Positions 32,411-39,900 of a DNA stretch of 64,000 nucleotides are shown here, piece by piece. Location of the stretch: NCBI GenBank assembly GCA_910576555.1, contig CAJTIY010000001.1, positions 1 through 64,000 of the forward strand. The letters run 5' to 3'. Below the pieces are notes generated by a model, which made no database searches, had not been told where the DNA came from, and was given only the letters and a program-made list of their open reading frames with translations. This stretch comes from an uncultured Alistipes sp. (GTDB lineage: Bacteria; Bacteroidota; Bacteroidia; Bacteroidales; Rikenellaceae). Made by a program: the position numbers and the translations under genes. How positions within the stretch are numbered: position 1 is the stretch's first letter; the number at the start of each line of letters is the position of its first letter.

Positions 32411-32432
32411 TACTGTGCGTTTTACGCTAACT
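32411..32432. promoter_or_regulatory. Candidate operator 2 of the Nudix regulator
   Basis: Contains inverted repeat GCGT-TTT-ACGC (32417-32427) and the same TTTACGCTAACT (32421-32432) as operator 1, 66 bases away. Both copies are preceded by TA(T/C)TGT and followed closely by CGCCGT. Confidence 0.45.
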
Positions 32433-32472
32433 CGCCGTGTCCGCTGCGAAGTAGGGTGCCGGACAAACGAAA

Positions 32473-32501
32473 CCCGCCTGCTTCGCGAAGAGGCAGGCGG
32501 G
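32473..32501 (-). terminator. Intrinsic terminator of galM
   Basis: Stem CCCGCCTGC / GCAGGCGGG (32473-32481 with 32493-32501). On the minus strand the hairpin is followed by TTTCGTTTG. It lies 29 bases after the galM stop. Confidence 0.7.
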
Positions 32502-32529
32502 CATGTCGCTCGTTGCGGAACCGGTTCCG

Positions 32530-33582
32530 TCAGCAGCAGCCGAAGCGGAACACGATCTTCTGGCAGTAGGTTTCGCCGGGACGGAGCAGCGGCGAAGGGA
32601 ACTCGGGGCGGTTCACGGCGTCGGGGAAGTTCTGGCACTCGATCGCCACGCCGTCGTAGTCGGCATAGCGTCCGCCCGACTTGTTCTCGGGCGATCCGGC
32701 GAGCCAGTTGCCCGTGTAGATCATGACGCTCGGCTGCGAGGAGAGCACCTCGACGCAGCGGCCCGATTTCGGATCGCGCAGGCAGCCCACCTCGCCCAGA
32801 ATGCCGGGCTTCCAGCCGTCGATGGCGAAGGGATGGTCGTAGCCCTTGAAGTCGCGGATATGGTTGAACGCGGCGTCGATGCCGTCGCGCAGCGTGCGGA
32901 ACGCGCGGAAATCCTGCGGCGTGCCGGCTACGTCGAGCAGTTTGCCCGTCGGGATCTGGAACTCGTTCATCTCGGGCACCCGCGAACTGCGGAGCTGCAG
33001 CTCGTGGTCGAGGACCGATCCCGAACCTTCGCCCGCGAGGTTGAAATAAACATGGTTCGTGAGGTTCACGACCGTGGTGCGGTCGGTCCGCGCGAGGTAG
33101 GTGATCTCCAGCGCGCAGTCGTCGTCGAAGTCGAAGACGGCCTCGACGTTCAGTTCGCCGGGATAGCCCTGATCGCCGTCGTCCGAGAGCAGCGACATCA
33201 CCACGCGGTTGGTCTCCACGCGGCTCTCCCAGACGCGGTTGGCGAAGTTCTTCGTGCCTCCGTGCAGGTGGTTGCGGCCGTTGTTGACCTCCAGCGCATA
33301 CTCCTCGCCCTCGATCGTCATGCGGCCGAGCGCGATGCGGTTGGCGCAGCGGCCCACGCTCTTGCCCGAGGCCGGGCCGTCGAAGAAGTACCCTTCGGGG
33401 CGGTTGTAGCCCAGTACGACGTCGGCCATGAGGCCTTCGCGGTCGGGCATTGTCGCGGCGACGACCGCAGCGCCGAAGTTGGTGAGCCGCACCTCGGCGC
33501 CCTTGTCGTTGCGCAGCGTGTAGAGGATGATCGCTTCACCCTCGGGCGTCGCGCCCCACACGTGCTGTTCGATCTGTACCAT
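32530..33582 (-). CDS. galM: Aldose 1-epimerase (galactose mutarotase)
   Basis: 350 residues; interconverts alpha and beta anomers of aldoses such as glucose, galactose and xylose. GRCANRIALGRM (about 76-87) holds the conserved NRI(A/G) element. NNGRNHLHGGTKNFANRVWE (about 97-116) includes the substrate-binding His. TNHVYFNLAGEGSGSVLDHELQL (about 172-194) carries the catalytic His, and VAIECQNFPDAVN near 310 includes the catalytic Glu. No signal peptide, so cytoplasmic. ATG 33582 begins MVQIEQHVWG; the frame is open further upstream but composition there is not protein-like. It shares direction with the xylose operon but is separated from it by its own terminator. Confidence 0.93.
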   Translation of the reverse strand: MVQIEQHVWGATPEGEAIILYTLRNDKGAEVRLTNFGAAVVAATMPDREGLMADVVLGYNRPEGYFFDGPASGKSVGRCANRIALGRMTIEGEEYALEVNNGRNHLHGGTKNFANRVWESRVETNRVVMSLLSDDGDQGYPGELNVEAVFDFDDDCALEITYLARTDRTTVVNLTNHVYFNLAGEGSGSVLDHELQLRSSRVPEMNEFQIPTGKLLDVAGTPQDFRAFRTLRDGIDAAFNHIRDFKGYDHPFAIDGWKPGILGEVGCLRDPKSGRCVEVLSSQPSVMIYTGNWLAGSPENKSGGRYADYDGVAIECQNFPDAVNRPEFPSPLLRPGETYCQKIVFRFGCC

Positions 33583-33747
33583 ATCAGTAGGTTTTAAGGT
33601 TGTTCGTTCGTTGTCGCTCCTGTCGGCTCGCAGCGGTCGACTCCGGAGGCGCGACCCTCGCAGCAGTCGAAGATGGTTTCTCGGCGATCGGCTCGCAGAG
33701 CCGGCGGGCCGCAGCCTCCCCTGGCGGAGGCCCGCTGTCGCGTGCCA

Positions 33748-33764
33748 CGCAGGCTGCGTCCCGA
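33748..33764 (+). repeat. 17-base direct repeat, copy 1
   Basis: CGCAGGCTGCGTCCCGA, identical to 33806-33822. Followed in both copies, after 8-12 bases, by CATCCGA. Confidence 0.7.
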
Positions 33765-33805
33765 AGCTCAAGTCATCCGAAGATGAATTTCCCGGTGCAC
33801 CGTCC

Positions 33806-33822
33806 CGCAGGCTGCGTCCCGA
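33806..33822 (+). repeat. 17-base direct repeat, copy 2
   Basis: Second exact copy, offset 58 bases from the first. Intergenic, between gltX and galM. Confidence 0.7.
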
Positions 33823-33883
33823 TTCGGACCATCCGACGTCGGAGCGCCGGAGCATCGCCCTACATCCGGTCGCCCTCCCCGGG

Positions 33884-35419
33884 TTACTCCGCGGGCTGCA
33901 GCGTCGCGAAGAGGTTGTCGATGCGGCGCAGGCACTCCTCGCGCCCGATGAAGGACGTCACGTCGTACATGCCCGGGCCTTTGCCCGCGCCGACGAGCGC
34001 CAGCCGGAGCGTGTTCATCACTTGCCCCATGCCGTAGCCCTTCTCCTCGATCCATGCGCGGACGATCCGCTCGGTGTTCTCCAGCGAGAAGTCGTCGATC
34101 GAGGCCAGCACTTCGCGCAGCTCGCGGAGGATGGCGGGGTTCTGCCCCTTCCAGTACTTCTTGGCCTGCTTCTCTTCGTAGCTGTCTGGTGCGACGAAGA
34201 AGTACGAGGTGAGGTCCCACAGGTCGGTCAGCAGCTGTGCGCGTTCCTTCATGATGCCGGCGGCCTTGCCGGCTAGCTCGTCCGAAACCTCGATGCCGTG
34301 CGCACGGAGCGTCGGCTGGAAGAGCTCCGCCAGCTCGGCGTCGCTCTTGCGGTGCATGTATTGGGCGTTGAACCACTTGGCTTTGTCGGGCTGGAAGCGG
34401 GCTCCCGATTTCGAAACCCGGTCGAGCGAGAAGCCGTCGATGAGCTCCTGCATCGTGAAGAGCTCCTGCTCCGTGCCGGGGTTCCAGCCCAAGAGGGCCA
34501 GCATGTTGATGAAGGCCTCGGGGAAGTAACCGTCCTCGCGGTAGCCGCGGGCCGTCTCGCCCGTCGCGGGCGACTTCCAGAAGAGGGGGAATACGGGGAA
34601 TCCCATCTTGTCGCCGTCGCGCTTCGAGAGCTTGCCCCCGCCCGTGGGTTTGAGCAGCAGCGGAAGGTGGGCGAAGGCGGGCTGCGACGCCTCCCAGCCG
34701 AAGGCTTTGTAGAGCAGATAGTGGAGCGGCAGCGAGGGAAGCCACTCCTCGCCGCGGATGACGTGCGAGACCTCCATCAGGTGGTCGTCGACGATGTTGG
34801 CGAGGTGGTAGGTGGGGAGCCGATCGGCCGACTTGTAGAGCACCTTGTCGTCGAGCGTCGCGGTGTTGACCTCCACGTGTCCGCGGATCAGGTCGTCCAT
34901 CCGCACCGTTTCGTTTTCGGGCATCTTGAAGCGGATGACCCACTGGTCGCCGCGCGCGATGCGGGCCTGCACCTCCTCGGCCGGCAGCGCCAGCGAGGTG
35001 GCCAGCCGCTCGCGTACGGCGTAGTTGTAGGCGAATGCCGCGCCGTGCGCCTCGGCCTCGCGGCGCAGGGCGTCGAGTTCCTCGGCCGTGTCGAAGGCGT
35101 AGTAGGCCCAACCCGCCTCGACGAGCTGCAGGGCGTACCGGAGGTAGATTTCGCGGCGTTCGCTCTGGCGGTAGGGGGCGTGAGGGCCTCCCGCGCCGAC
35201 ACCCTCGTCGATCTCGATGCCGCACCATGCGAGCGACTCCATGATGTATTGCTCGGCGCCCGGTACGAAGCGCTGCGAGTCGGTATCCTCGATGCGGAGG
35301 ATCATCGTGCCCCCGTGCTGGCGGGCGAAGAGGTAGTTGTAGAGTGCCGTGCGGACCCCGCCGATGTGCAGCGGGCCCGTGGGGCTGGGTGCGAAACGCA
35401 CGCGAACGGGTCTTTCCAT
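33884..35419 (-). CDS. gltX: Glutamyl-tRNA synthetase
   Basis: 511-residue class I synthetase that charges tRNA-Glu. FAPSPTGPLHIGGVRTAL (about 9-26) carries the HIGH-type signature (HIGG) and GGKLSKRDGDKMGFP (about 262-276) is the KMSKS equivalent (KLSKR). ILRIEDTDSQRF (about 40-51) is the conserved glutamate-site motif. The C-terminal anticodon-binding domain runs from about 350 and is typical. The Glu/Gln family usually discriminates by an Arg in the anticodon domain, not assessed here. Its ATG (35419) directly abuts the stop of the small membrane protein, so it belongs to the ychF-to-gltX run of same-strand genes. Confidence 0.97.
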   Translation of the reverse strand: MERPVRVRFAPSPTGPLHIGGVRTALYNYLFARQHGGTMILRIEDTDSQRFVPGAEQYIMESLAWCGIEIDEGVGAGGPHAPYRQSERREIYLRYALQLVEAGWAYYAFDTAEELDALRREAEAHGAAFAYNYAVRERLATSLALPAEEVQARIARGDQWVIRFKMPENETVRMDDLIRGHVEVNTATLDDKVLYKSADRLPTYHLANIVDDHLMEVSHVIRGEEWLPSLPLHYLLYKAFGWEASQPAFAHLPLLLKPTGGGKLSKRDGDKMGFPVFPLFWKSPATGETARGYREDGYFPEAFINMLALLGWNPGTEQELFTMQELIDGFSLDRVSKSGARFQPDKAKWFNAQYMHRKSDAELAELFQPTLRAHGIEVSDELAGKAAGIMKERAQLLTDLWDLTSYFFVAPDSYEEKQAKKYWKGQNPAILRELREVLASIDDFSLENTERIVRAWIEEKGYGMGQVMNTLRLALVGAGKGPGMYDVTSFIGREECLRRIDNLFATLQPAE

Positions 35420-35710
35420 TTATTTCGGTTCGATTTTGTTTTTGGTCTCTTTCTCCAGCTGCATCGCTGTCCGGCGGGCATGTTCGCTTCCCTCCGGCGT
35501 GTCGGGCCAGTCGCGCCCCGCGCGGTAGACCTTCAGGAGGGCGGGAAGTGTCGCGAGGAGGATCGTCGCGCAGAGCAGTACGCAGAGTGCGATTGCCACC
35601 CGCAGCCCTGTGTCGGTGCGCCTGACCAGACAGCCGACGATGACAGCCATGCAGATCCGCTCGGTCCACCGCGAGGTCGCGACGGCGAGCAGCCGGTCTC
35701 TCCAGTGCAT
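35420..35710 (-). CDS. Small hypothetical membrane protein
   Basis: 96 residues, not recognised. There are two hydrophobic stretches, a short one near 20-28 (CMAVIVGCL) and a clear transmembrane helix at about 37-60 (RVAIALCVLLCATILLATLPALL). A charged, probably cytoplasmic tail follows (KVYRAGRDWP...KETKNKIEPK). It is squeezed between SIMPL (7-base gap) and gltX (0-base gap) on the same strand, which supports it being a real gene. Start 35710 is the only ATG giving both helices. Confidence 0.6.
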   Translation of the reverse strand: MHWRDRLLAVATSRWTERICMAVIVGCLVRRTDTGLRVAIALCVLLCATILLATLPALLKVYRAGRDWPDTPEGSEHARRTAMQLEKETKNKIEPK

Positions 35711-35717
35711 GGTGCGG

Positions 35718-36446
35718 TTACTTTACGCGGTACTCGATCCGCATGGTGATGCGGGCCTTCTTCGTGCGCGACGAGGTGTTGAACGACCCGCCGGCCGAGA
35801 ACTCCTCATTGGAGTTGGCGCCCGTGATCTGGAATACGCCCATGCGGGCCGACGCCACGCGACCGATCTTCGTACCGGCATTCGCCGCGATCTTCTCGGC
35901 GCGCGTGCGCGCATCGGCCGAGGCCGTTTCGATCAGCCCCATCTTTACGTCGTCGAGCTTCGTGTAGTAGTAATTAGGGGCATAGGCCTCGATCGAGACC
36001 CCCTGTGCGATGAGCGAGGAGATTTCGCGCGAGACGGTCTCGACCTTCTCCACCTCGCCGGACTCGACGGTGAAGCGCTGCCGCAGCTGGTAACCCGAAA
36101 AACGCTGTCCGGCCCAGCTGCCGTTGGGATTGTAGACGGGCGTGTACTGCTTGTCGACGTTGACGAACTCGAATACGACGTTTTCAGCGGCCACGCCCTT
36201 CGCGGCGAGGTACTCCTGTACCTTCTTCTTGCTGGCCTCGATTTCGGCGTAGCCGGCGGCGACGTTCTGCGCTTCGGCCGTGAGCACGCCCGACCACACG
36301 ATCAGGTCGGAGGTGAACTCCGTCTCGCCCAGACCCGTTACCACAACGGTGTCCTGCACGCGGTACTTATAGGTGTAGGCACGGCCCAGAACGAATGCGC
36401 AGACGACGGCTGCGAGACCCAGTACGAGATACTTGCTGTTTTTCAT
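35718..36446 (-). CDS. SIMPL-domain (DUF541) protein
   Basis: 242 residues. A single N-terminal signal-anchor (KYLVLGLAAVVCAFVLGRAYTY) is followed by a SIMPL domain exported to the periplasm. TVVVTGLGETEFTSDLIVWSGVL (about 33-55) is the first beta segment, and SADARTRAEKIAANAGTKIGRVASARM (about 175-201) is the conserved helix with A-x-x-(R/K)AE. It ends with strand ITMRIEYRVK. The family includes OmpW-associated and interleukin-receptor-kinase-interacting proteins, but bacterial functions are largely unknown. It sits 32 bases after ychF in a run of same-strand genes. Confidence 0.85.
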   Translation of the reverse strand: MKNSKYLVLGLAAVVCAFVLGRAYTYKYRVQDTVVVTGLGETEFTSDLIVWSGVLTAEAQNVAAGYAEIEASKKKVQEYLAAKGVAAENVVFEFVNVDKQYTPVYNPNGSWAGQRFSGYQLRQRFTVESGEVEKVETVSREISSLIAQGVSIEAYAPNYYYTKLDDVKMGLIETASADARTRAEKIAANAGTKIGRVASARMGVFQITGANSNEEFSAGGSFNTSSRTKKARITMRIEYRVK

Positions 36447-36478
36447 GATCCTTTTATTTTAATCGATGAACCTCTCTG

Positions 36479-37579
36479 TCAGACATTGAACAGGAAGTGC
36501 ATGATATCGCCATCCTGCACGATGTACTCCTTGCCCTCGATGCTCAACTTGCCCGCATCGCGGCACGCCTTCTCCGAGCCGAGCGCCACGTAGTCGTCGT
36601 ACTTGATGACCTCGGCGCGGATGAATCCCCGCTCGAAGTCGGTGTGGATCACGCCGGCCGTCTGCGGAGCCTTCATGCCGCGGACATAGGTCCAAGCGCG
36701 GCTTTCGTCGGCACCCGTGGTGAAGAACGTTTCGAGTGCGAGCAATTTATAGGCCGATTTGATCAGACGGGCCACGCCCGACTCCTCCAGCCCGAGATCT
36801 TCGAGGAACATCTGACGTTCCTCGTAGCTCTCCAGCTCGGCGATGTCGGCTTCGGTGGCCGCTGCGATCACCAGCATCTCGGCCTTCTCGTCGGCGATCG
36901 CCGCGCGCACGGCCTCGGTGTAGGCGTTGCCCGTCGCAGCGCTCCGCTCGTCGACGTTGCAGACGTAGAGCACTGGTTTGTCGGTCAGCAGGTTGAGATC
37001 GGAGACCAGCTTGCGGTCCTCCTTTTCGAGCTCGAGCGTGCGGGCGCTTTTGCCCTGTTCGAGTAGCGCCTTGTACTGCAACAGCAGCTCCACGGCGCGC
37101 TTGGCGTTCTTGTCGCCGCCCGAGGTGGCCTGCTTCTGGGTTTTGGCCAGCCGGTTTTCGATCGTTTCGAGGTCCTTGAGCTGCAGCTCGGTGTCGATGA
37201 TCCCCTTGTCGCGCACGGGGTCGATCGAACCGTCGACGTGGGTGATGTTGCCGTTGTCGAAGCAGCGCAGCACGTGGATGATGGCGTTGGTGTTGCGGAT
37301 GTTGCCGAGGAACTTGTTGCCCAGACCCTCGCCCTTCGAGGCCCCCTTGACCAGACCCGCGATGTCGACGATCTCGATCGTCGTGGGAATCACGCGCTTG
37401 GGCTTGTCGATCTCGGCCAAGCGGATCAGCCGCTCGTCGGGTACGGTGATTACGCCGACGTTGGGATCGATGGTGCAGAAGGGAAAGTTCGCAGCCTGCG
37501 CTTTGGCGTTGGACAAGCAGTTGAAGAGGGTCGATTTTCCGACGTTGGGCAATCCGACGATGCCGCATTGAAGAGCCAT
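36479..37579 (-). CDS. ychF: Redox-regulated ATPase YchF
   Basis: 366-residue Obg-family P-loop protein. G1 is GIVGLPNVGKSTLF (6-19), G3 is EIVDIAGLVKGASKGEGLGNKFL (about 67-89). The G4 position reads LYVCNVDE (about 200-207), with the NxxE form that gives YchF its ATP rather than GTP preference. The C-terminal TGS-like domain (about 282-366) ends KEYIVQDGDIMHFLFNV, a family hallmark. It associates with ribosomes and is implicated in translation and oxidative stress. ATG 37579 (MALQCGIVGLPNVGKS) is conserved; the open frame upstream is not coding. First gene of the run leading to gltX. Confidence 0.97.
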   Translation of the reverse strand: MALQCGIVGLPNVGKSTLFNCLSNAKAQAANFPFCTIDPNVGVITVPDERLIRLAEIDKPKRVIPTTIEIVDIAGLVKGASKGEGLGNKFLGNIRNTNAIIHVLRCFDNGNITHVDGSIDPVRDKGIIDTELQLKDLETIENRLAKTQKQATSGGDKNAKRAVELLLQYKALLEQGKSARTLELEKEDRKLVSDLNLLTDKPVLYVCNVDERSAATGNAYTEAVRAAIADEKAEMLVIAAATEADIAELESYEERQMFLEDLGLEESGVARLIKSAYKLLALETFFTTGADESRAWTYVRGMKAPQTAGVIHTDFERGFIRAEVIKYDDYVALGSEKACRDAGKLSIEGKEYIVQDGDIMHFLFNV

Positions 37580-37609
37580 ATGTGTGTATTCGTTATACGT
37601 TTCGAGCAG

Positions 37610-37617
37610 CAAATATA
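37610..37617 (-). promoter_or_regulatory. -7 box of ychF operon
   Basis: Minus-strand TATATTTG (37617-37610), a perfect box, 31 bases before ATG 37579. No TTGC or TTTG at the usual 19-base distance. Confidence 0.5.
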
Positions 37618-37764
37618 CAAATTTCTCGGGGTTCGGTCCGCCTTCCGGTCCGAAAATCGGTGCAGCGGGACACAATCCCCGGACGGGCTGCCGCAAAACC
37701 GTCCGATTTTTCGTATCTTTGGCTGCGCCGAAGATACTCCGTCTCGGCATAATCAAGCTAACGC

Positions 37765-37795
37765 TTGCTTCTGCGCTCGACTTTTCGTATCTTTG
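37765..37795 (+). promoter_or_regulatory. Promoter of the 37816-43198 operon
   Basis: TTGC at 37765-37768, exactly 19 bases, TATCTTTG at 37788-37795, with -33 extension TTGCTTCTGCG. Transcription would begin near 37801, 15 nt before ATG 37816. Confidence 0.75.
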
Positions 37796-37815
37796 GGGCA
37801 CAAAAACCGGAAATT

Positions 37816-39177
37816 ATGGAGTTGAACGAATTTCGGAGCGAACTGCATCGCCTCTCGTCGCTCGTCGCGGGGTGGTCGGCTCCGGAAGATATAACGGCGA
37901 TCGAACGCGATCTGGCACTCGCGAAACTGCGGAACCTCTACGAGGCGTTGCGTTACGACGGCGTCGCGGCGGATGCCGGGACGACGGGCGGCGATGCGTC
38001 GGATTTCGCCGCGGCGCTGGCGCTCGAACCCTTTTCGCTCGAACCCGATGTGACGTTCGGGGAGCAGCTCGACGACGAGGCCGAACCGGGCGGTGCGGAG
38101 CCTGCAGAGGAGGAACCCGACGTGGAGGTCGAACTGATTTTCGCCGAGGAGTCTTACGAAGAGGGGGCTGCGGCGGATGACGTTTCCGAGGAGCCGGAGT
38201 CCGAAGCGGAGGCGTCGGCCGATGCGCCGCGATCCGCGGAGACGCCTATCGAAGAGGATCTGCCGGAAAGCGGCAGGGTCGCTGCCGATTCGCCGGCGGA
38301 GGAGTTCGAGCACGCCGAGTCCGTTCCCGCGGAAGCGGCGTCCGCACTCGAATCGCCGGCCAAGGACCAACCTGCGACGGGGGACGGCCCGGCTGCGGAT
38401 ACGGCCGTTCCGGTGCCTTCCGAGGCGGCGGAGTCCGTGCCGGAGCGTGCGGCTCTGTCCGCTGCCGAGCCCGAAGCGCAGCCGGCCGCTACGATCGGTG
38501 CCCCCACGCTGTTCGGGGTGGAGGACGCCACGAAGCGCCACCGCCATCGGCAGCGCGTCATCATGTCGCTGTACGATGCCGATCCGGCGGTGCCGCTGCG
38601 CTCGGAGCCTGCAGTCGCAGATGCGGTGTCCCCGGCTGTCGCATCGCAGCCGGAACCTTCGCAGGTCGAGGCGCCCGTGCCGGAGGAAGAACCCGTATCG
38701 GCGCCGGAACGCCTCGCTGCCGTGCAGAGCGCTCCGTCGCCGGAGTCCTGTCCGATCGAGCCGCAGCCGGCCGCAGCGGCGGATTCCGTAAGTGCCGAAG
38801 CCGAATGCGGAGCCGGAGAGCCGGCGCGCGTCGACGCGGATTTCGCCCGTACGGGCGCCGTGCTGGGCGAGGTGATCAACCACGATGTGCGGACCCTCGG
38901 CGAGACGATCGCGCCCTCGCGCGGCGAAGCCTCGGAGCTGGCCCGCACCGAGCCGGTGACCGATCTGCGCCGGGCGATCGGCATCAACGACAAGTTCCTG
39001 CTGCTGCGCGACCTGTTCGGGGGCGACGCGGCGGCCTACGACCGTGCCGTCGATGCGCTGAACGACATGGAGTCGCTCGACGAGTGCATGATCTGGATCG
39101 CCGAGCACTATGCTTGGAACGCCAATTGCGACGGCGCGAAGCTGCTGATGGAGCTGCTCGAACGCAAATACGCATAG
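37816..39177 (+). CDS. Acidic low-complexity protein with conserved C-terminal domain
   Basis: 453 residues, not assignable to a named family. Residues 1-45 are a folded helical segment (MELNEFRSELHRLSSLV...LRNLYEAL). Residues ~50-370 are an Ala/Glu/Pro/Ser-rich, strongly acidic and probably disordered stretch. A short basic island, KRHRHRQRVIMSLY, lies near 240-253. Residues ~380-453 are a compact helical domain with DLRRAIGINDKFLLLRDLF, AAYDRAVDALNDMESLDECM and a Trp/Tyr motif HYAWN. The C-terminal domain has the look of a protein conserved in Bacteroidales upstream of rsmI. Starts an operon; rsmI follows after three bases. No signal peptide, so cytoplasmic. Confidence 0.75.
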   Translation: MELNEFRSELHRLSSLVAGWSAPEDITAIERDLALAKLRNLYEALRYDGVAADAGTTGGDASDFAAALALEPFSLEPDVTFGEQLDDEAEPGGAEPAEEEPDVEVELIFAEESYEEGAAADDVSEEPESEAEASADAPRSAETPIEEDLPESGRVAADSPAEEFEHAESVPAEAASALESPAKDQPATGDGPAADTAVPVPSEAAESVPERAALSAAEPEAQPAATIGAPTLFGVEDATKRHRHRQRVIMSLYDADPAVPLRSEPAVADAVSPAVASQPEPSQVEAPVPEEEPVSAPERLAAVQSAPSPESCPIEPQPAAAADSVSAEAECGAGEPARVDADFARTGAVLGEVINHDVRTLGETIAPSRGEASELARTEPVTDLRRAIGINDKFLLLRDLFGGDAAAYDRAVDALNDMESLDECMIWIAEHYAWNANCDGAKLLMELLERKYA

Positions 39178-39180
39178 GGT

Positions 39181-39900
39181 ATGGCCAAACTGTATATCGT
39201 ACCCACGCCGATCGGCAACCTCGACGACATCACGTTGCGCGCGGTGAATGTCCTGCGCGAGGTCGATCTGGTGCTCGCCGAGGATACGCGCACCACGTCG
39301 TTTCTGCTCAAACACCTCGGCATCGAGCAGAAGCTCCGCTCGCACCACAAGTTCAACGAGCACGCCACTGTGCGCACCGTCGCCGAGACGATCGCCGCCG
39401 GCCGTAACGTGGCGCTGGTCTCCGATGCCGGTACGCCCGGCATCTCCGATCCGGGCTTCCTGCTCGTGCGTACCTGCGTCGAGGCGGGGATCGAGGTCGA
39501 GACGCTGCCCGGCGCCACGGCGTTCGTTCCGGCGCTCGTGCAGAGCGGGTTTCCCTGCGACCGTTTCTGTTTCGAGGGCTTCCTGCCCCAGAAGAAGGGT
39601 CGCATGAAGCAGCTGCAGGCGCTGGCCGACGAGGAGCGGACGATGATCTTCTACGAGTCGCCCTATCGGGTGGTGAAGTGTCTGGAGCAGTTCGCCGAGG
39701 TGTTCGGCGCGGAGCGTATGGTCTCCGTGTCGCGCGAGCTGACCAAAAAATTCGAAGAGACCGTGCGCGGAACGGTGGCCGAAGTGCTCGACCGGTTCCG
39801 TGCCGCGGAGCCGAAAGGCGAGTTCGTGCTCGTCGTTTCGGGCAAACCCAAGCTCCGACGGGCGAACGAACCTGAAAAATACGAATCCGATGACGAATAA
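39181..39900 (+). CDS. rsmI: 16S rRNA (cytidine1402-2'-O)-methyltransferase RsmI
   Basis: 239-residue AdoMet-dependent methyltransferase of the tetrapyrrole-methylase fold; methylates the ribose of C1402 in the 30S decoding centre. The start MAKLYIVPTPIGNLDDITLRA is diagnostic. VLAEDTRTTSFLLKHLGI (about 30-47) and ALVSDAGTPGISDPGF (about 79-94) are the AdoMet and substrate motifs. FEGFLPQKKGRMKQL (about 131-145) and IFYESPYRVVKCL are also conserved. It is somewhat short at the C-terminus compared with E. coli RsmI (286 residues), as usual in Bacteroidales. The DUF389 gene starts inside its last codons. Confidence 0.96.
   Translation: MAKLYIVPTPIGNLDDITLRAVNVLREVDLVLAEDTRTTSFLLKHLGIEQKLRSHHKFNEHATVRTVAETIAAGRNVALVSDAGTPGISDPGFLLVRTCVEAGIEVETLPGATAFVPALVQSGFPCDRFCFEGFLPQKKGRMKQLQALADEERTMIFYESPYRVVKCLEQFAEVFGAERMVSVSRELTKKFEETVRGTVAEVLDRFRAAEPKGEFVLVVSGKPKLRRANEPEKYESDDE

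Larger units (their letters stand above)
33583..33883. other. Repeat-containing intergenic region between gltX and galM
   Basis: About 300 bases without a credible gene. It holds several small inverted repeats (for example GGCTCGCAGAGCC around 33690-33705 and CCTCC/GGAGG near 33715-33730) and an exact 17-base direct repeat at 33748-33764 and 33806-33822. No good TAnnTTTG box for galM was found. One of only two CCWGG sites seen in the window is at 33720-33724. Confidence 0.5.
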
